Source: Halomonas sp. A40-4
Lineage (GTDB): Bacteria; Pseudomonadota; Gammaproteobacteria; Pseudomonadales; Halomonadaceae
NCBI RefSeq assembly: GCF_015767635.1
Contig: NZ_CP065230.1
Location: 496,001-560,000, forward strand
DNA length: 64,000 nucleotides
Direction: 5' to 3'
The position numbers were made by a program, and so were the translations under genes. Under the pieces are notes generated by a model. That model was not told where the DNA came from, ran no database searches, and saw only the letters and a program-made list of their open reading frames with translations. This document shows positions 31,599 to 43,344 of the stretch, piece after piece (positions within the stretch are counted from its first letter, which is position 1; each line of letters opens with the position of its first letter).

Positions 31599-32362
31599 TA
31601 CATCCTACCGCCCTTGTTGACCCCGCCGCGCAGCTTGCTGACGACGTTGAGGTTGGCCCTTTTAGTGTGATTGGCCCGGATGTCACCATTGGTGCGGGGT
31701 CGGTTGTCGGTCCCCATGTGGTGATCAAGGGACCGACTAGCCTCGGTGAGCGCACGCGCATTTTCCAGTTTGCCTCTGTGGGCGAGGATTGTCAGGATAA
31801 AAAGTACGCAGGCGAGCCAACGCGCCTGGTGATGGGTGATGATAACGTCATTCGCGAAGGTGCCACGCTGCACCGCGGCACGATTCAGGACCGTGGTGAA
31901 ACTACCATCGGGTCGCGCAACCTGATCATGGCGTATGTGCATGTGGGCCACGATTGCGTGATTGGCGATGACTGTATTCTGGCCAACCAGGTCACATTGG
32001 CCGGTCACGTGACAGTCGGCAATTTTGCCATTCTGGGCGGATTGGCGGCGATCCATCAGTTTTGCTATTTCGGCGACCATGCCATGGCAGGCGGGGGCTC
32101 AATCATCACCAAGGATACGCCCGCGTATGTGATGATCAACGGCAATCCTGCTGAAGCCCGCGGTCTCAACCTTGTGGGTTTGAAACGACGTGGTTTCAGC
32201 AGCGAAGCCATCAACGCCCTGAGTGCTTCCTACAAATTGGTGTACCGGCAAGGCTTGACCGTTGAGCAGGCACTTGCCGAAATGCGTAGCCGCTTCCCAA
32301 TTCCTGAAGTGTCCCACTTCGCTGATTCCATTGAGCGTTCAACACGCGGCATTACCCGCTAA
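31595..32362 (+). CDS. lpxA: UDP-N-acetylglucosamine acyltransferase
   Basis: First step of lipid A synthesis. The 255-residue protein is a beta-helix of hexapeptide repeats starting [20 protein letters not shown], with the catalytic His in [15 protein letters not shown]. The start is TTG at 31595 (TTGA overlap with the fabZ stop), with GAGAGGA 7 bp upstream. Confidence 0.96.
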   Translation: MIHPTALVDPAAQLADDVEVGPFSVIGPDVTIGAGSVVGPHVVIKGPTSLGERTRIFQFASVGEDCQDKKYAGEPTRLVMGDDNVIREGATLHRGTIQDRGETTIGSRNLIMAYVHVGHDCVIGDDCILANQVTLAGHVTVGNFAILGGLAAIHQFCYFGDHAMAGGGSIITKDTPAYVMINGNPAEARGLNLVGLKRRGFSSEAINALSASYKLVYRQGLTVEQALAEMRSRFPIPEVSHFADSIERSTRGITR

Positions 32363-32374
32363 CCGGCGGTTTTC

Positions 32375-33559
32375 ATGCAACCACAGCGCATTTACCTGGT
32401 AGCAGGCGAGCTTTCCGGCGATATCCTCGGCGCGGGGCTGATGCGCGAACTCAATGCACGCCACCCGGGTGTTGAGTTTCGCGGCATCGGCGGCCCGCGC
32501 ATGGAGGCTCAGGGACTCACTAGTCGCTTCCCCCTCGAAACCCTGTCAGTGATGGGGCTGGTGGAAGTCATCAAGCACTTGCCTGAGCTTCTTCGCGTAC
32601 GCCGGACGCTACGTGAAGAAGCCATCGCCTGGCAGCCCGATATCATGATCGGCATCGACGCCCCCGACTTCAATATCGGCCTTGAGAAGCAGCTTCGCGA
32701 AACGGGCATAACGACGGCGCATTATGTCAGTCCGTCGGTATGGGCGTGGCGGCAAGGCCGGGTAAAAAAGATCGCCAAAGCCGTGGACGGCATGCTGACG
32801 CTGTTGCCCTTTGAAGCGGCTTTCTATCGCCGTCATCAGGTGCCGGTTGCTTTCGTGGGTCACCCGCTAGCCGATGAACTGCCGCTCGAGAACGATCGGT
32901 CAAGCATCCGTCAATCACTTGGTCTGGACGAGCAGGCGCCGGTACTGGCGCTGCTACCCGGGTCAAGGGGCAATGAGATACGCTTTTTAGGCGCGACCTT
33001 CTTGCAAGCGGCCGAGACGCTCTGCCAACAGCATCGCACACTCCAGGTGGTGATTCCGGCGGCCAGCGCACAGCGACGTGACGAAATTGATCAGCTCTTG
33101 GACGTCTATCCAGCGCTTGGCGAACGCGTGTTGTTACTCGATGGTCAGGCCCGCGAGGCGATGGTAGCAAGCGATGCCGTACTGTTGGCGTCAGGCACCG
33201 CTGCGCTGGAGGCCATGCTGTGCCACCGCGCCATGGTGGTGGCCTACAAAATGGCTCCGGTGACGCACTGGCTGGCCAAGCGGCTGGTCAAGACATCCTG
33301 GGTGTCATTACCCAACCTGATTGCTCAGCAGTCGATTGTGCCTGAACTGATACAGGACGATGCCTCACCTGAGGCGATTGCCGAGCAGCTCAGCGCGTTA
33401 TTGACCGACGATGCGGGTCGGCACGCATTGGAAGCCCGCTTTGCCTCAATGCACCAGGCGCTTCAGCGGAATGCCAGCCGCCGAGCGGCAGATGCCATCG
33501 ACGCGCTGGTCGCCGGTCAGCCATTAGCCGTACAGGATGACAGCATCGATGGGTGTTAA
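32375..33559 (+). CDS. lpxB: Lipid-A-disaccharide synthase
   Basis: Joins UDP-2,3-diacylglucosamine and lipid X to form the tetraacyl disaccharide. The 394-residue GT-B glycosyltransferase (family 19) has [17 protein letters not shown] at the N-terminus, [14 protein letters not shown] near residue 115, and [14 protein letters not shown] near residue 190. It is located 12 bp after lpxA, and its 3' end overlaps rnhB. Confidence 0.96.
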   Translation: MQPQRIYLVAGELSGDILGAGLMRELNARHPGVEFRGIGGPRMEAQGLTSRFPLETLSVMGLVEVIKHLPELLRVRRTLREEAIAWQPDIMIGIDAPDFNIGLEKQLRETGITTAHYVSPSVWAWRQGRVKKIAKAVDGMLTLLPFEAAFYRRHQVPVAFVGHPLADELPLENDRSSIRQSLGLDEQAPVLALLPGSRGNEIRFLGATFLQAAETLCQQHRTLQVVIPAASAQRRDEIDQLLDVYPALGERVLLLDGQAREAMVASDAVLLASGTAALEAMLCHRAMVVAYKMAPVTHWLAKRLVKTSWVSLPNLIAQQSIVPELIQDDASPEAIAEQLSALLTDDAGRHALEARFASMHQALQRNASRRAADAIDALVAGQPLAVQDDSIDGC

Positions 33560-34166
33560 AGCAATCGATTTTCCACCACTGCAGATTGACTATGCCGGTG
33601 AGCGCCTGGCAGGGGTCGATGAAGTGGGCAGGGGGCCGCTGGTAGGCAGTGTGGTAGCCGCCGCCGTGATCCTTGATCCTGCCAGGCCCATCGATGGTCT
33701 GACCGACTCCAAAAAGCTGACGGCGCGCAGGCGGGAAGCACTGGATAACTTGATTCGCGAGCATGCACTGGCGTTTACGGTGGCCGAGGCCAGCGCCGCC
33801 GAGGTGGACCAGCTCAATATTTATCATGCCACGCACCTGGCCATGCGACGGGCCATCGATGGTCTCGCTCCGGCGGCTGAGTACTTGCTGGTGGACGGAA
33901 ATCGGCTGCCGGGTCATGTGCTACCCGGTCAGGCGGTCGTCAAAGGCGATGCCCGGCATCCGGCAATAGCGGCGGCGTCTATTTTGGCCAAGGTTGCCCG
34001 GGATGCCCAGATGGTTGCCCTGGATATGCGCTATCCTGAGTATGGGTTTGCGCGCCACAAGGGCTATCCAACCCGAGAGCATCTATCAGCGCTTGCGGTT
34101 CATGGACCATTAGCCGACCATCGACGAAGCTTTGCGCCGGTGCAGCGCCAGTTAGCACTGCTGTAG
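33549..34166 (+). CDS. rnhB: Ribonuclease HII
   Basis: Cleaves RNA in RNA-DNA hybrids and single ribonucleotides in DNA. The 205-residue protein has the catalytic [12 protein letters not shown] motif near residue 19 and [11 protein letters not shown] near residue 112. Two starts are possible inside the lpxB end, at 33537 and 33549. I prefer 33549 because the AGGA before the first would be too close; the difference is four residues. Confidence 0.94.
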   Translation: MGVKAIDFPPLQIDYAGERLAGVDEVGRGPLVGSVVAAAVILDPARPIDGLTDSKKLTARRREALDNLIREHALAFTVAEASAAEVDQLNIYHATHLAMRRAIDGLAPAAEYLLVDGNRLPGHVLPGQAVVKGDARHPAIAAASILAKVARDAQMVALDMRYPEYGFARHKGYPTREHLSALAVHGPLADHRRSFAPVQRQLALL

Positions 34167-34202
34167 CCTTTCTATTTACTCAGCGTTTTTACCGAGAGTC
34201 TC

Positions 34203-37200
34203 ATGACGGTTCCGTTCGTTCATCTACGTTTGCACAGTGAATATTCCCTGGTCGATGGCTTGGTCAAGCTCAAGTCCCTGGTCAGCACGACCGCTGAGCG
34301 CGAGATGCCAGCGCTGGCGCTGACCGACGAAGCCAACCTGTTTGGTCTGGTAAAGTTTTATAAGGCTGCCCAGGGCGCTGGTCTGAAGCCTATTATCGGC
34401 AGCGACTTGTGGCTGCATAATCCCCACGACGAGGCGCACCCCTACCGGCTGACGCTGCTGGCGATGAACGATATCGGTTATCGCAATTTGACCGAACTGA
34501 TTTCCAGAGGCTGGACCGACGGCCAGCGGCAGGGCCGTGCCATTCTGGATAAACAGTGGGTGCTTTCACAAAGTGAAGGACTGATTGCGCTGTCTGGGGC
34601 GCGCGATGGTGAAATAGGCCGCCACCTGCTTTCCGACCACGAGCGCGAAGCACGTGGGTTGCTGGAGGAGTGGCAGCAGGCGTTCCCCGACCGTTTCTAC
34701 CTTGAGCTCATCCGCACCGGGCGGCCCCTGGAAGAAGACTGTGTGCATGCCAGCGTGAAACTGGCGATTGACACCCAGACACCGGTGGTGGCGACCAACG
34801 ATGTGCGTTTCCTGGAGCGCGATGACTATTGGGCCCATGAAACACGCGTGGCGATCGGTGAAGGCAAGGCGCTTGATGACCCGCGGCGCGAGCGTCGCTA
34901 TACCGAAGAGCAGTATCTCAAAAGCCCTGCCGAGATGGCCGAGCTGTTTGCCGACATTCCCGAGGCGCTGGAAAACAGCGTGATGATCGCCGAGCGCTGC
35001 AGCGTCGACGTGCGGCTCGGTGAGATATTCCTGCCCGAGTTCGAAATTCCCGAGGGCATGACCCAGGACGAGTTTTTCCGCAAGATTTCCCACGATGGTC
35101 TCACGGACCGGCTGGATTTTTTGTACCCCGCCGAGCGTTACCCGCGCGACGGTGATGAGTACAAGGCAATCGACCAGCGCTATCGTGAGCGGCTCGATTT
35201 CGAGTTGAACATCATCATCCAGATGGGCTTTCCCGGTTACTTCCTGATCGTGATGGACTTTATCCAGTGGGCCAAGGACAACAATGTTCCGGTAGGGCCC
35301 GGTCGCGGTTCCGGTGCGGGTTCACTGGTGGCCTACGCGCAGAAGATCACCGACCTTGATCCCATCGGTTACGATCTGCTTTTCGAGCGGTTCCTGAACC
35401 CCGAGCGGGTTTCCATGCCCGACTTTGACGTCGACTTCTGCATGGAGAAGCGCGACCGCGTCATCGAGTACGTGGCCGACCGCTATGGGCGTGATGCGGT
35501 ATCGCAGATTGTCACCTTTGGCACCATGGCCGCCAAGGCGGTGGTGCGCGACGTCGCTCGCGCCCAGGGCAAGCCCTATTCGCTGGGCGACAAACTCTCC
35601 AAGCTGATTCCCTTTGAAGTGGGCATGACGCTCGATAAGGCGATCGAGCAGGAAGCGGCGCTGAAAGAATTTATCGACAGCGATGAAGAAGCTGAAGAAA
35701 TCTGGGAAATGGCCCTCAAGCTGGAGGGCACCACCCGGGGCACCGGCAAGCACGCCGGGGGCGTGGTGATCGCGCCTACCAAGCTCACCGACTTTTCGCC
35801 GTTGCTCTGCGATGAGGACGGTTCGGGCCTGATGGTGCAGTTCGATAAAAACGATATCGAAGACGCCGGGCTGGTGAAGTTCGACTTTCTGGGGCTGCGC
35901 ACGCTGACCATTATCGACTGGGCGCTGGAAATGGTCGACAAGGTGCGCGAAGCCAACGACCAGGGGCCGCTCAATATCGACGCCATTCCCCTGGACGATG
36001 GCAAGACCTTCGAGATGCTCAAGCGTGCCGAGACCACGGCGGTGTTCCAGCTGGAATCCCGCGGCATGAAGGAACTGATCAAGCGCCTGTTGCCCGATTC
36101 ACTCGACGACATGATCGCCCTGGTGGCGCTGTTCCGCCCCGGCCCGCTGCAGTCGGGCATGGTGGACGACTTTATCAACCGCAAGCACGGCCGCGCGGAA
36201 GTATCTTATCCACACCCTGATTACCAGCACGAGCTGTTGAAAACGGTGCTGGCTCCCACTTATGGCATCATCCTGTACCAGGAACAGGTCATGCAGATCG
36301 CCCAGGTGATGGCGGGCTACACGCTCGGCCAGGCCGACATGCTGCGCCGGGCGATGGGCAAGAAAAAGCCCGAGGAAATGGCCAAGCAGCGCGCCGGCTT
36401 CATGGAAGGCTGCGCCGCCAACGGCATTGATAAAGACCTGGCGGGCAATATCTTTGATCTGGTAGAGAAGTTTGCTGGTTACGGCTTCAACAAGTCGCAC
36501 TCGGCCGCCTACGCACTGGTCTCGTACCAGACCGCCTGGCTCAAGGCGCACTACCCGGGGCCCTTCATGGCGGCGGTGATGTCCACGGAAATGGACAATC
36601 TGGATAAGGTTGTGCCGCTGATTGAAGAGTGCCGAAACCTCAAGCTGACAGTGACCCCACCGGACGTCAATGTGGGCGGCTACAAGTTCACCGTCGACAT
36701 TGAGGGCCGCGTGGTATACGGACTGGGGGCGATTCGTGGCGTTGGTGAGGGTCCGATTGGCGCCATCGTTGATGCTCGTGAGGCAGGCGGCGCATTCAGC
36801 GACCTCTTCGATTTCTGCAAGCGTATTGACCCCAAACGCATGAACAAGCGCACGCTGGAAGCGCTGATCCGCTCCGGCGCGCTGGATAATCTGGGACCGA
36901 ATCGCGCCGTGCTAGCCGCTGCCATGGAAGACGCTCTCAAGGCCGCCGCGCAAAATCACACCAACCAGAACCTGGGTATGCTGGATATGTTCGGCGAGGC
37001 GTTTGCCGCTGAAGAAGAGGCGGTAGATGTCTACGCTGAATACCGCCACGTCCGTGAATGGACCGACCGCGAACGGCTGTCCGGTGAGAAAGATACCCTC
37101 GGCCTTTATCTGACAGGCCACCCGATTGACGAGTACGAGCGTGAATTAAAGCGCTTTGTATCGACGCGGATCAGCGATTTAAAAGCGTCCTGGGAGCCCC

Positions 37201-37706
37201 AGCGTATCGCTGGTTTGGTGGTGGCCATGCGCACCATGAAATCAAAGCGCGGCGATACCATGGCGTTTATCACCCTGGATGACCGCACCGGGCGCATCGA
37301 GGCCTCGCTATTTGGCGAGCTGTTCGAACAATTGCGTGGGCAAATCGCCGCCGATGAAGTGGTGATTATCGAAGGTGAGGTGTCCAACGATGACTTCTCC
37401 GGTGGGCTCAAGCTGCGCGGCAAGGATGTCACGCCCATGGTGGCGGCTCGCGCCCGCTTTGGTCAGGCAGTGGAGTTGGCACTGGATGCCCAGCAGCTCA
37501 ACGGCCGTCTGGTCGAGAGCTTGCGCGCCAGCCTGTCACCATTTCGCGACGAGGCCGGGTTGCCTGTCCGCCTGCAGTATCGACACCCCGATGCCGTGGG
37601 CTGGCTGGAACTGGCGGATGAATGGAAGGTCGCCCCCAGCGATGATTTGCTGCTCACCCTGCGCGATGTCCAGGGGCAGGTGGGTGTCCAGCTACGGTAC
37701 AAGTAA
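34203..37706 (+). CDS. dnaE: DNA polymerase III alpha subunit
   Basis: The replicative polymerase. The 1167-residue protein (E. coli 1160) has an N-terminal PHP domain starting FVHLRLHSEYSLVDG, the catalytic palm with PDFDVDFCMEKRD near residue 410 (two catalytic Asp) and GPGRGSGAGSLVAYA upstream of it, a tandem helix-hairpin-helix region, and a C-terminal OB-fold (about 1000-1080). It lies in standard order between rnhB and accA. Confidence 0.98.
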   Translation: MTVPFVHLRLHSEYSLVDGLVKLKSLVSTTAEREMPALALTDEANLFGLVKFYKAAQGAGLKPIIGSDLWLHNPHDEAHPYRLTLLAMNDIGYRNLTELISRGWTDGQRQGRAILDKQWVLSQSEGLIALSGARDGEIGRHLLSDHEREARGLLEEWQQAFPDRFYLELIRTGRPLEEDCVHASVKLAIDTQTPVVATNDVRFLERDDYWAHETRVAIGEGKALDDPRRERRYTEEQYLKSPAEMAELFADIPEALENSVMIAERCSVDVRLGEIFLPEFEIPEGMTQDEFFRKISHDGLTDRLDFLYPAERYPRDGDEYKAIDQRYRERLDFELNIIIQMGFPGYFLIVMDFIQWAKDNNVPVGPGRGSGAGSLVAYAQKITDLDPIGYDLLFERFLNPERVSMPDFDVDFCMEKRDRVIEYVADRYGRDAVSQIVTFGTMAAKAVVRDVARAQGKPYSLGDKLSKLIPFEVGMTLDKAIEQEAALKEFIDSDEEAEEIWEMALKLEGTTRGTGKHAGGVVIAPTKLTDFSPLLCDEDGSGLMVQFDKNDIEDAGLVKFDFLGLRTLTIIDWALEMVDKVREANDQGPLNIDAIPLDDGKTFEMLKRAETTAVFQLESRGMKELIKRLLPDSLDDMIALVALFRPGPLQSGMVDDFINRKHGRAEVSYPHPDYQHELLKTVLAPTYGIILYQEQVMQIAQVMAGYTLGQADMLRRAMGKKKPEEMAKQRAGFMEGCAANGIDKDLAGNIFDLVEKFAGYGFNKSHSAAYALVSYQTAWLKAHYPGPFMAAVMSTEMDNLDKVVPLIEECRNLKLTVTPPDVNVGGYKFTVDIEGRVVYGLGAIRGVGEGPIGAIVDAREAGGAFSDLFDFCKRIDPKRMNKRTLEALIRSGALDNLGPNRAVLAAAMEDALKAAAQNHTNQNLGMLDMFGEAFAAEEEAVDVYAEYRHVREWTDRERLSGEKDTLGLYLTGHPIDEYERELKRFVSTRISDLKASWEPQRIAGLVVAMRTMKSKRGDTMAFITLDDRTGRIEASLFGELFEQLRGQIAADEVVIIEGEVSNDDFSGGLKLRGKDVTPMVAARARFGQAVELALDAQQLNGRLVESLRASLSPFRDEAGLPVRLQYRHPDAVGWLELADEWKVAPSDDLLLTLRDVQGQVGVQLRYK

Positions 37707-37805
37707 TGCGCGTTCTTCGTGGTGCCTTGCGTGATAGGGTCAGGGTGCGATAATGGCGTCATACATGCGCGTTTCGACAAGGCTTATTTTTAACAGGCAG
37801 AGCCG

Positions 37806-38762
37806 ATGAATCCTAATTATCTCGATTTTGAACAGCCCATTGCCGAGCTTCAGGCAAAAATTGAAGAGCTGCGTCTGGTCAGTTCCGATAGCCAGGTCAA
37901 TCTTTCCGACGAAATCGCCCGGCTGGAAGAGAAAAGCCGCAAGCTGACGGAGTCGATTTTCAAGGATTTGACCCCTTGGCAGGTGTCCCAGCTGTCGCGC
38001 CACCCCCAGCGCCCCTACACGCTTGATTACCTTGAGCATATCTTCAGCGACTTTGACGAGCTGCACGGCGATCGCAATTTCGGCGATGATGCCGCCCTCG
38101 TCGGCGGTGTGGCGCGCCTGGATGATAAGCCTGTCATGGTGATCGGCCACCAGAAGGGCCGCGACGTGAAGGAAAAGGTGCGGCGCAATTTTGGTATGCC
38201 GCGTCCCGAAGGCTACCGCAAGGCCTGCCGACTGATGGAAATGGCCGAGCGTTTCAAGATGCCGGTGCTGACCTTTATCGACACGCCGGGGGCCTACCCG
38301 GGGATCGACGCCGAAGAGCGCGGTCAGTCCGAGGCGATTGCCTACAACCTGGCGGTCATGTCGCGCCTGAAGACGCCAATTATCTCCACGGTGGTCGGTG
38401 AGGGCGGTTCCGGCGGCGCACTGGCGATTGGTGTGTGCGATGAACTGCAGATGCTGCAGTACTCGACCTATTCGGTGATCTCTCCGGAAGGCTGCGCGTC
38501 GATTCTGTGGAAGAGCGCCGACAAGGCTTCAGACGCTGCTCAGGCGATGGGCATTACCGCCGAGCGCTTGAAAGAGCTGGGTTTTGTCGACTCGCTGATC
38601 AAGGAGCCGTTGGGTGGCGCGCACCGGCATCCGGTGACGACGTCCGAACGCATCAAGGAAGCATTGACGGCGAGCATCGACCGGCTGCAACAGATGGATA
38701 CCGAGGCGCTACTGGCGCGTCGCTATGACCGCCTGATGAGTTATGGCGCCCCAGCCGCCTGA
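37806..38762 (+). CDS. accA: Acetyl-CoA carboxylase carboxyltransferase subunit alpha
   Basis: With AccD transfers the carboxyl group from biotin to acetyl-CoA, the first committed step of fatty acid synthesis. The 318-residue protein has a crotonase-like fold with [20 protein letters not shown] and [12 protein letters not shown]. The start [20 protein letters not shown] is typical of the family. Its last 20 bp overlap tilS. Confidence 0.97.
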   Translation: MNPNYLDFEQPIAELQAKIEELRLVSSDSQVNLSDEIARLEEKSRKLTESIFKDLTPWQVSQLSRHPQRPYTLDYLEHIFSDFDELHGDRNFGDDAALVGGVARLDDKPVMVIGHQKGRDVKEKVRRNFGMPRPEGYRKACRLMEMAERFKMPVLTFIDTPGAYPGIDAEERGQSEAIAYNLAVMSRLKTPIISTVVGEGGSGGALAIGVCDELQMLQYSTYSVISPEGCASILWKSADKASDAAQAMGITAERLKELGFVDSLIKEPLGGAHRHPVTTSERIKEALTASIDRLQQMDTEALLARRYDRLMSYGAPAA

Positions 38763-40008
38763 ATCGCTGGTTGGCCTGCTCAATGACGCCCTGGTGGAAA
38801 CCCCACCGGGGCGATCTATTTGGGTGGCCGTCTCCGGCGGACTGGATTCGTCGCTACTTTTGACACTGGCCGCGGACGCCTGCCGAAAGGCCCGACGTCG
38901 CCTACGAGCGCTGCACGTCAATCATGCGTTGCAACCCGCCGCCGACGCGTTTGAAGCGCACTGCCAGGCGTTGTGTGCCAGGCTCGGCGTGCCCCTCACG
39001 GTGGCCAGGGTAACGGTCGAACGCCAGGGCGAAGGGCTTGAAGGTGCTGCTCGCCGGGCGCGCCTGGCCGCCTTTCGACAGCATATCCCGCCTGGCGATA
39101 CACTCTGGCTGGCGCAGCATCAGGACGATCAGGCTGAAACGCTGCTGCTGGCCGCGATGCGTGGTAGCGGGGTTCGCGGACTCGCCGCTATGCCCTATCG
39201 CCGTGACTGGCAGGGCATCACCCTGTTGCGTCCCTGGCTTGATATAGGTCGTGATCAGCTCGCCGAAACGGCCAGGGCCATGCAGCTAGCTTGGTGCGAC
39301 GACCCGACCAACGACGACGTTGCCCTGGACCGCAACCTGCTGCGCCACCAGGTAGTGCCGCGACTTGAAGCGCGCTGGCCTGCAGCACGCCGGGCGCTAT
39401 CGCAAAGCGCCCGCCTCGCGGGAGAAGCCGACGCCTTGTTGGCCGCCTACGCCGGTGAAGAACTGCAAACCCTGCAAGAGGGTGATGGTCTGAACGTGAC
39501 CGCGTTGCGCTCACGCGACCGCCCTCGCCAGCGCCTGCTGGTGCGCACATTGTGTCAGCAGGCGGGCTTGCCCACGCCGCCGCGAGAGCGTCTGGAAACC
39601 CTGCTTGATCAACTGATGGCCGGGCGCGACGCTCAGGTGCGCGTCACTTGGCCGGGGGCCTACGCCCGGGTGTGGCGAGAGCGATTGTTTGTGATGCCGC
39701 CGTTAGAGAGCCCGCTACCCTGGCAAATCACCTGGAACGGTCAGCCGGGCATCGACACGCCGCTGGGTCCGCTTGCGCTGACGCTCGATACCGACCAGCC
39801 GGTGACGCTGCGCTGGCGCCAGGGAGGCGAGGTGATTCGACTGCCAAAGCGAGGCCGCCGGGCGGTAAAGCGGCTGTTGCAAGAAGCCCACTTGCCGCCC
39901 TGGCAGCGCGAGTGGATAGTCATGGTGATGCAAGAAGATGAATGTCTGGGCGTGATTCAGCCGCCCGCCACCATCTTGTGGCGGGCGGACGGCGTCAGGT
40001 TGGGCTAA
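38743..40008 (+). CDS. tilS: tRNA(Ile)-lysidine synthetase
   Basis: Converts C34 of the tRNA-Ile CAU anticodon to lysidine so it decodes AUA. The 421-residue protein has the PP-loop ATPase motif [13 protein letters not shown] near residue 30, the [12 protein letters not shown] stretch near residue 126, and the two C-terminal TilS domains. It overlaps accA by 20 bp and the convergent ppx by 14 bp. In Pseudomonas tilS is followed by pyrG; here that order is broken. Confidence 0.95.
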   Translation: MAPQPPESLVGLLNDALVETPPGRSIWVAVSGGLDSSLLLTLAADACRKARRRLRALHVNHALQPAADAFEAHCQALCARLGVPLTVARVTVERQGEGLEGAARRARLAAFRQHIPPGDTLWLAQHQDDQAETLLLAAMRGSGVRGLAAMPYRRDWQGITLLRPWLDIGRDQLAETARAMQLAWCDDPTNDDVALDRNLLRHQVVPRLEARWPAARRALSQSARLAGEADALLAAYAGEELQTLQEGDGLNVTALRSRDRPRQRLLVRTLCQQAGLPTPPRERLETLLDQLMAGRDAQVRVTWPGAYARVWRERLFVMPPLESPLPWQITWNGQPGIDTPLGPLALTLDTDQPVTLRWRQGGEVIRLPKRGRRAVKRLLQEAHLPPWQREWIVMVMQEDECLGVIQPPATILWRADGVRLG

Positions 40009-41551
40009 TGGGGTGCTCAACAAGATGCAGGCTGAACCCCGCCGTCTCCATGTAGCCTTGTTCCTGTTCCAGATCTGTGCTCAACAGTGTTGGCTCGTCG
40101 CTTTCAGGCAGCGTGATCGTCAATTGATCACCGTTGGCGCTTACCTCGGGGAGCGGCGGGGCGTGTTCAGGCCGTGAATGGTTGAACAACACCGCCAGCC
40201 GCAGTAGGCGCGCCAGCTTGGCGCTTTGTGCCTGCTGGCTTTTAGGCATCGCCTGCCACTCTTTTAGGGGGAATTTGCGCCGGTGGGCGCGGACTAAAAA
40301 CGCCAGCAGTTGCTGTTCCGGGCGGGAAAAGCCGGCCAGATCCGAATGTTCAATCAGGTAAGCGCCGTGGCGGTGAAACTGGCTGTGGGAAATGGCCAGG
40401 CCAATTTCGTGTACGTGACTCGCCCAGCGTAAATAACGCCTGAGTGAGTCGTTCAGCGACCAGTCACCTTGGAGGGCATCAAATAATCGACTGGCGGTAT
40501 CCGCCACGTTGTCTGCCTGCCGGTTATCCACGTCATAGGTGCGCTTTAGAACGTCGAGGCTTTTTGAGCGGGTATCTTCGGCGCTATTACGCCCCGCCAT
40601 GTCATACAGCACTCCCTCGCGCAGGGCGCCGTCGGCAAAGCGCATCTGCTCAAGGTCGAAGGCTTCGAAAATAGCGCTCAATATGGCGATCCCGGCAGGA
40701 AACACCTTGGCGCGGTCAGACTTCAAACCGTCGAGCTCGACCTTATCGAGCCGTTTGCACTTGATAAGCCGTTCGCGCAGCTTTTTCAGGCCGCTGCGGG
40801 TAATCAGGCCCTCCTGAGTCGTGTCGCCATAGGCGAAGAGCACGCTGGCCGCTGCCTTGATCGTGCCGCTGGAGCCCACCGGGTCGTCCCAGCCCAGGCG
40901 CTGATAAGGTCGCTGAATATTGGCCAGCTCCGAAAGTGCCGCCAGCTCGGCACGGCGCATGCGCTTTTCGCTGAGCTCGCCTTCGGGGAAAAAGCGCCGC
41001 GAAAAGGTCACGCAGCCCATGCGCAGACTCTCCAGCGCTCTGGGCTCAAAGGCCTCGCCGATGATGAACTCGGTGGACCCACCGCCGATATCGACAATCA
41101 AGCGACGACCGTTTTCCGCCAGGGCATGGGCAGCACCCAGGTAGATCAGGCGGGCTTCTTCGCGGCCGGCAATTATCTCGATGGGGTGACCAAGCTGGGC
41201 CTCGGCGCGTTCGATAAAGGCCTGGCTGTTATGCGCATCGCGCAGCGCATTGGTTCCCACAATACGCAAATGTTGCTGGGTAATACCGGTAAGGAACGGT
41301 GCAAACCGTCCCAAACAATCCAACGCCCGTTGAATGGCGGCCTCACTGAGCTGGCCCTCCTCATCCAAACCGGCGGCAAGCTGGACCTTTTCGCCGAGGC
41401 GTGCCACGACTTGAAGGCGCTCATTCTGGTAGTTGGCCACCAGCAGATGAAAGCTGTTCGACCCAATGTCGATGGCCGCTAAACGTTGTGGTGCCCCGTT
41501 GTCGGCCGCTGCGTCAGCGGCATCAGTGGGGAGCGAAATGTCCTTGGGCAT
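39995..41551 (-). CDS. ppx: Exopolyphosphatase (Ppx/GppA family)
   Basis: Releases phosphate from polyphosphate ends, or pppGpp in the GppA branch. The 518-residue protein has the actin-like ATPase motifs AAIDIGSNSFHLLVA near residue 26 and LIVDIGGGSTEFIIG near residue 140, and a C-terminal HD-like domain beginning around 320. Length and the tail favour Ppx over GppA, but the two cannot be separated with certainty. The ATG at 41551 has AAGGAT upstream. No ppk lies next to it. Confidence 0.9.
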   Translation of the reverse strand: MPKDISLPTDAADAAADNGAPQRLAAIDIGSNSFHLLVANYQNERLQVVARLGEKVQLAAGLDEEGQLSEAAIQRALDCLGRFAPFLTGITQQHLRIVGTNALRDAHNSQAFIERAEAQLGHPIEIIAGREEARLIYLGAAHALAENGRRLIVDIGGGSTEFIIGEAFEPRALESLRMGCVTFSRRFFPEGELSEKRMRRAELAALSELANIQRPYQRLGWDDPVGSSGTIKAAASVLFAYGDTTQEGLITRSGLKKLRERLIKCKRLDKVELDGLKSDRAKVFPAGIAILSAIFEAFDLEQMRFADGALREGVLYDMAGRNSAEDTRSKSLDVLKRTYDVDNRQADNVADTASRLFDALQGDWSLNDSLRRYLRWASHVHEIGLAISHSQFHRHGAYLIEHSDLAGFSRPEQQLLAFLVRAHRRKFPLKEWQAMPKSQQAQSAKLARLLRLAVLFNHSRPEHAPPLPEVSANGDQLTITLPESDEPTLLSTDLEQEQGYMETAGFSLHLVEHPISPT

Positions 41552-42034
41552 GAGCTATCCTTCGTGTTGACTGACCCAAGGTTGCGGTGGGCTTTATTTA
41601 TTGTCAATTGCCAAAAGCTTGCGTTTGACGCGGGGGTTGACTAACATCGAGCTACTGGCTTGATACGACCGGATTTACCCATATATTACCCAGGTCGCCC
41701 CAGGCATCATTTAGCGCTGTAACTGGCGCAATTGCGCGGTGAAGCTTTTGACTATCGCGTACAATGATGTCGGCCAGATGTCCAAGTCGTCAGATAGCCC
41801 GCTGGCCCAGCCGTTCCTGTGCTGACCAGACTTATCAGCACTAGCACCCTCGAACTGAGCCACCATTGATCATGTGGTTAACAAGTCTCAGTCTAGCCCC
41901 TTTATTCGAGTGAGTGCCTTCTTCGGGGTCTGAACGCATCACACGGCGCCTAGCCATATAATCAAGAGCTACGCCTCCTGTCCTATTTAGGCGCTTAGCG
42001 CCCAGCTTTCATGAGCAACTTTCTAATCACACCG
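41552..42034 (+). promoter_or_regulatory. Non-coding ppx-rho intergenic region and rho leader
   Basis: About 480 bp without a convincing gene. It holds a perfect TATAAT at 41957-41962 with no clear -35, and a short hairpin (GGCGC at 41990-41994 with GCGCC at 41998-42002) just before rho. In E. coli rho has a leader through which it attenuates its own transcription; the same is plausible here. I could not find a trxA gene or a recognisable remnant (no CGPC-coding motif) although Pseudomonas has trxA at this place. Confidence 0.45.
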
Positions 42035-43294
<1,260 letters not shown>

Positions 43295-43344
43295 GGTTTC
43301 CTCAAACAGGCCTAGCGGCATGATGGCCAGCCAGGGAGTGTGCA

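Noticed and set aside
41748..41765. TTGACT followed by TACAAT as a rho promoter
   Set aside because: The two boxes are only 6 bp apart, so they cannot serve together as a sigma70 promoter.
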